From positions 4,300,001-4,364,000 of the forward strand of contig NZ_CP040749.1 of NCBI RefSeq assembly GCF_006065315.1: a stretch of 64,000 bases of DNA. Direction: 5' to 3'. Source of the stretch: Aureibaculum algae (GTDB lineage Bacteria > Bacteroidota > Bacteroidia > Flavobacteriales > Flavobacteriaceae). A program made the translations under genes and the position numbers. Below are positions 62,492-64,000 of this stretch, piece by piece. The notes beneath the pieces were generated by a model that had not been told where the DNA came from, ran no database searches, and was given only the letters and a program-made list of their open reading frames with translations. Within the stretch, counting starts at the first letter, position 1. Each line of letters begins with the position of its first letter.

Positions 62492-64000
62492 TCACTCTTT
62501 TTGTTTGACATATTCACTTGGGATAACCCCAAATTGTTTTTTAAAGCATTTTGCAAAGTAAGAGGCGGTATTAAAACCCGTTTGATACATAATTTCTTTT
62601 ACCAATAAATCGCTCGATTCAAATAATTGCACTGCTCTTTTCAACTTAATATTTCGAATAAATTCGCTAGAAGACAATCCTGTTAATTCTTTAAATTTTA
62701 AATATAAATTACTTCGGCTATGCCCCATTTCTTTAACCAACATTTCTACATTAAACTCCGTATTCATCATGTTTTTCTCAACAATTTCTATGGCGTGTTG
62801 CAAAAATTTTTCATCAACAGAAGTAACGGTAACTTCCTTTGGTTGCAAAGTAATATCTCTGCTAAATCTTCTTCGCAGCTCATCTCTTTGCTTTATAATA
62901 TTTTTAATTTTCAGCTCTAATATTTCAATATCAAAAGGCTTTCTCACATAACCGTCAGCGCCAATTTTTAGACTATTAATCTCGCTTTCTTGTGAGGCTT
63001 TTGCAGTAAGCATAATTACTGGAATATGGCTAGTTTCCTTCGTAGTTTTTAACTTTAAACAAAACTCTTCACCATCCATAACGGGCATTAAAAGATCTGT
63101 TAAAATAATGTTTGGTACAATTTTATTTGCAATTTCTAAACCTACCTTACCATTGTTAGCTTCATAAACACTATAATCTTTACTTAAAACTTGCTTAATA
63201 AAAGACCTAATATCCGGGTTATCATCAACCACCAATAATGCTGGTAATTTTGATTTTGTTTTGGTCAAGTCCTGATCTAAAATATCATCATTCATATCAA
63301 CAGCAAACAATTCCGCCTCTGAAGTTCTAATTAAATAATCAGAATCATTCTCTTCTTTGCATGTAATATCCGGTTTTTTTAAATACGCATTTTTCTCAGT
63401 AGGTAATTTAAAGGTAAATGTTGTACCTTGTTCTGGACTGCTAAACACTTCTATAGAACCTTGGTGTAACTCAACCAAGCTTTTGGTAAAAGATAACCCA
63501 ATACCACTTCCTGTTTTATTTTGTTTTTCATAATTTTTTTCTACATAAAATCTTTCAAAAATATGATGCTCTTTAGCTTTAGGAATCCCTGGACCTGAGT
63601 CTTTCACACTAACAACAACAGAATCCATACCATTATTTGCACCAACTTCTTTAGAGATAGTAGCGATGACAGAACCGTTATTTGGCGTAAATTTAAATGC
63701 ATTTGACAATAAGTTATTCATTATTTTTTCAATTGCATCATGATCAAACCAGGATGAAATCACATTTTCTTCTGAATTTATAGTAAAGTTAATGTCATTT
63801 TTATGTGCAAGAAATTGAAAAGTTTCACCAACTTCTTTAATAAAAGAAATGATATTACCATTTCTAACTACTAATTTCATTTTTCCTTGATTCAACTTTC
63901 TAAAATCAAGTAACTGATTAATTAAACGCATTAAAGATTCTGTATTTTTTTCCATTAATCCATACTGCTCTTTAATAGTTTCTTTGTCAAGACTATCAAT
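62492..64000 (-). CDS. Hybrid two-component system protein, C-terminal part (cut by window edge)
   Basis: The frame is open to the last base of the window, so the sensor part is not seen. The visible 502 residues contain a HisKA end (MRLINQLLDFRKLNQGKMKL), a HATPase domain (NNLLSNAFKFTPNNGS, SVKDSGPGIPKAKEHHIFERF, GSGIGLSFTKSLVELH), a receiver domain (LLVVDDNPDIRSFIKQVL with phospho-Asp in TDLLMPVMDG and Lys in VRKPF) and an AraC-type HTH (MLVKEMGHSRSNLYLKFKEL, ASYFAKCFKKQFGVIPSEY). Such HTCS proteins sense oligosaccharides in the periplasm and activate PULs. It is the best candidate for the 21-bp direct-repeat sites. Confidence 0.93.
   Translation of the reverse strand: MDSLDKETIKEQYGLMEKNTESLMRLINQLLDFRKLNQGKMKLVVRNGNIISFIKEVGETFQFLAHKNDINFTINSEENVISSWFDHDAIEKIMNNLLSNAFKFTPNNGSVIATISKEVGANNGMDSVVVSVKDSGPGIPKAKEHHIFERFYVEKNYEKQNKTGSGIGLSFTKSLVELHQGSIEVFSSPEQGTTFTFKLPTEKNAYLKKPDITCKEENDSDYLIRTSEAELFAVDMNDDILDQDLTKTKSKLPALLVVDDNPDIRSFIKQVLSKDYSVYEANNGKVGLEIANKIVPNIILTDLLMPVMDGEEFCLKLKTTKETSHIPVIMLTAKASQESEINSLKIGADGYVRKPFDIEILELKIKNIIKQRDELRRRFSRDITLQPKEVTVTSVDEKFLQHAIEIVEKNMMNTEFNVEMLVKEMGHSRSNLYLKFKELTGLSSSEFIRNIKLKRAVQLFESSDLLVKEIMYQTGFNTASYFAKCFKKQFGVIPSEYVKQKE

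Noticed and set aside
1..64000. CRISPR arrays, tRNA, rRNA or prophage genes
   Set aside because: No regularly spaced repeats, no cloverleaf or rRNA-like segments, and no phage structural genes were seen.

Overview
The window looks like a marine flavobacterium (Bacteroidota, Flavobacteriaceae-like). It is AT-rich, carries a SusC/SusD pair, several S1 sulfatases and a hybrid two-component regulator, and its promoters match the Bacteroidota TAnnTTTG box. From about 4 kb to the end it reads as one large polysaccharide utilisation locus (PUL) with the matching sugar catabolism. My best reading of the substrate is a sulfated red-algal galactan of porphyran/agar type that yields L-galactose. That is inferred from four GH2 beta-galactosidase-type genes, three GH29 genes, four intact sulfatases, the remnant of a GH16 agarase/porphyranase-type enzyme, and an operon that forms a coherent L-galactose route.

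Layout. 1-2.5 kb: the 3' end of a GH2-like gene, a terminator, then a scar in which an IS21 (istB) remnant lies between a truncated esterase and a 5'-truncated enzyme. 2.69-4.04 kb: a complete IS256-family element with an 8-bp target duplication. 4.07-8.86 kb: a large DUF5107/TPR protein divergent from a membrane-anchored putative regulator. 9-21.3 kb (minus strand): GH2, two GH29, a GH3 remnant and a GH16 remnant, GH2, a sulfatase and a sulfatase remnant; three transcription units here share one promoter architecture. 21.4-32.3 kb (minus): a tight run of sulfatases, GH28, DUF1080 and GH2, interrupted by an internally deleted IS1634-type element flanked by a 114-bp perfect direct repeat. 32.6-40.6 kb (minus): FG-GAP/ASPIC lipoprotein, SusD, SusC. 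41.5-48.8 kb (plus): a GH2 lacking the usual acid/base Glu, DUF1080, a DUF5060/DUF4038 gene broken by a stop, and a GH29 lipoprotein. 48.9-58.5 kb (plus): the sugar-catabolic operon. 59-62.4 kb: a second FG-GAP/ASPIC gene broken by one stop codon, then a terminator. 62.5-64 kb (minus): the C-terminal part of a hybrid two-component system, cut by the window edge.

How it could work together: SusCD imports oligosaccharides; exo-acting GH2 and GH29 enzymes and sulfatases take them apart in the periplasm or at the surface; FucP-type permease imports the L-sugar; mutarotase, aldo-keto reductase, lactonase and a zinc alcohol dehydrogenase convert L-galactose to D-tagaturonate; UxaB, UxaA, KdgK and KDPG aldolase carry it to pyruvate and glyceraldehyde-3-phosphate. 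The hybrid regulator at the right end is the natural candidate for the 21-bp-spaced direct repeats found upstream of three promoters. The locus shows decay (one gene fusion by deletion, one frameshift, two nonsense codons, several truncations). The only endo-acting enzyme I can see (GH16) is among the broken genes.
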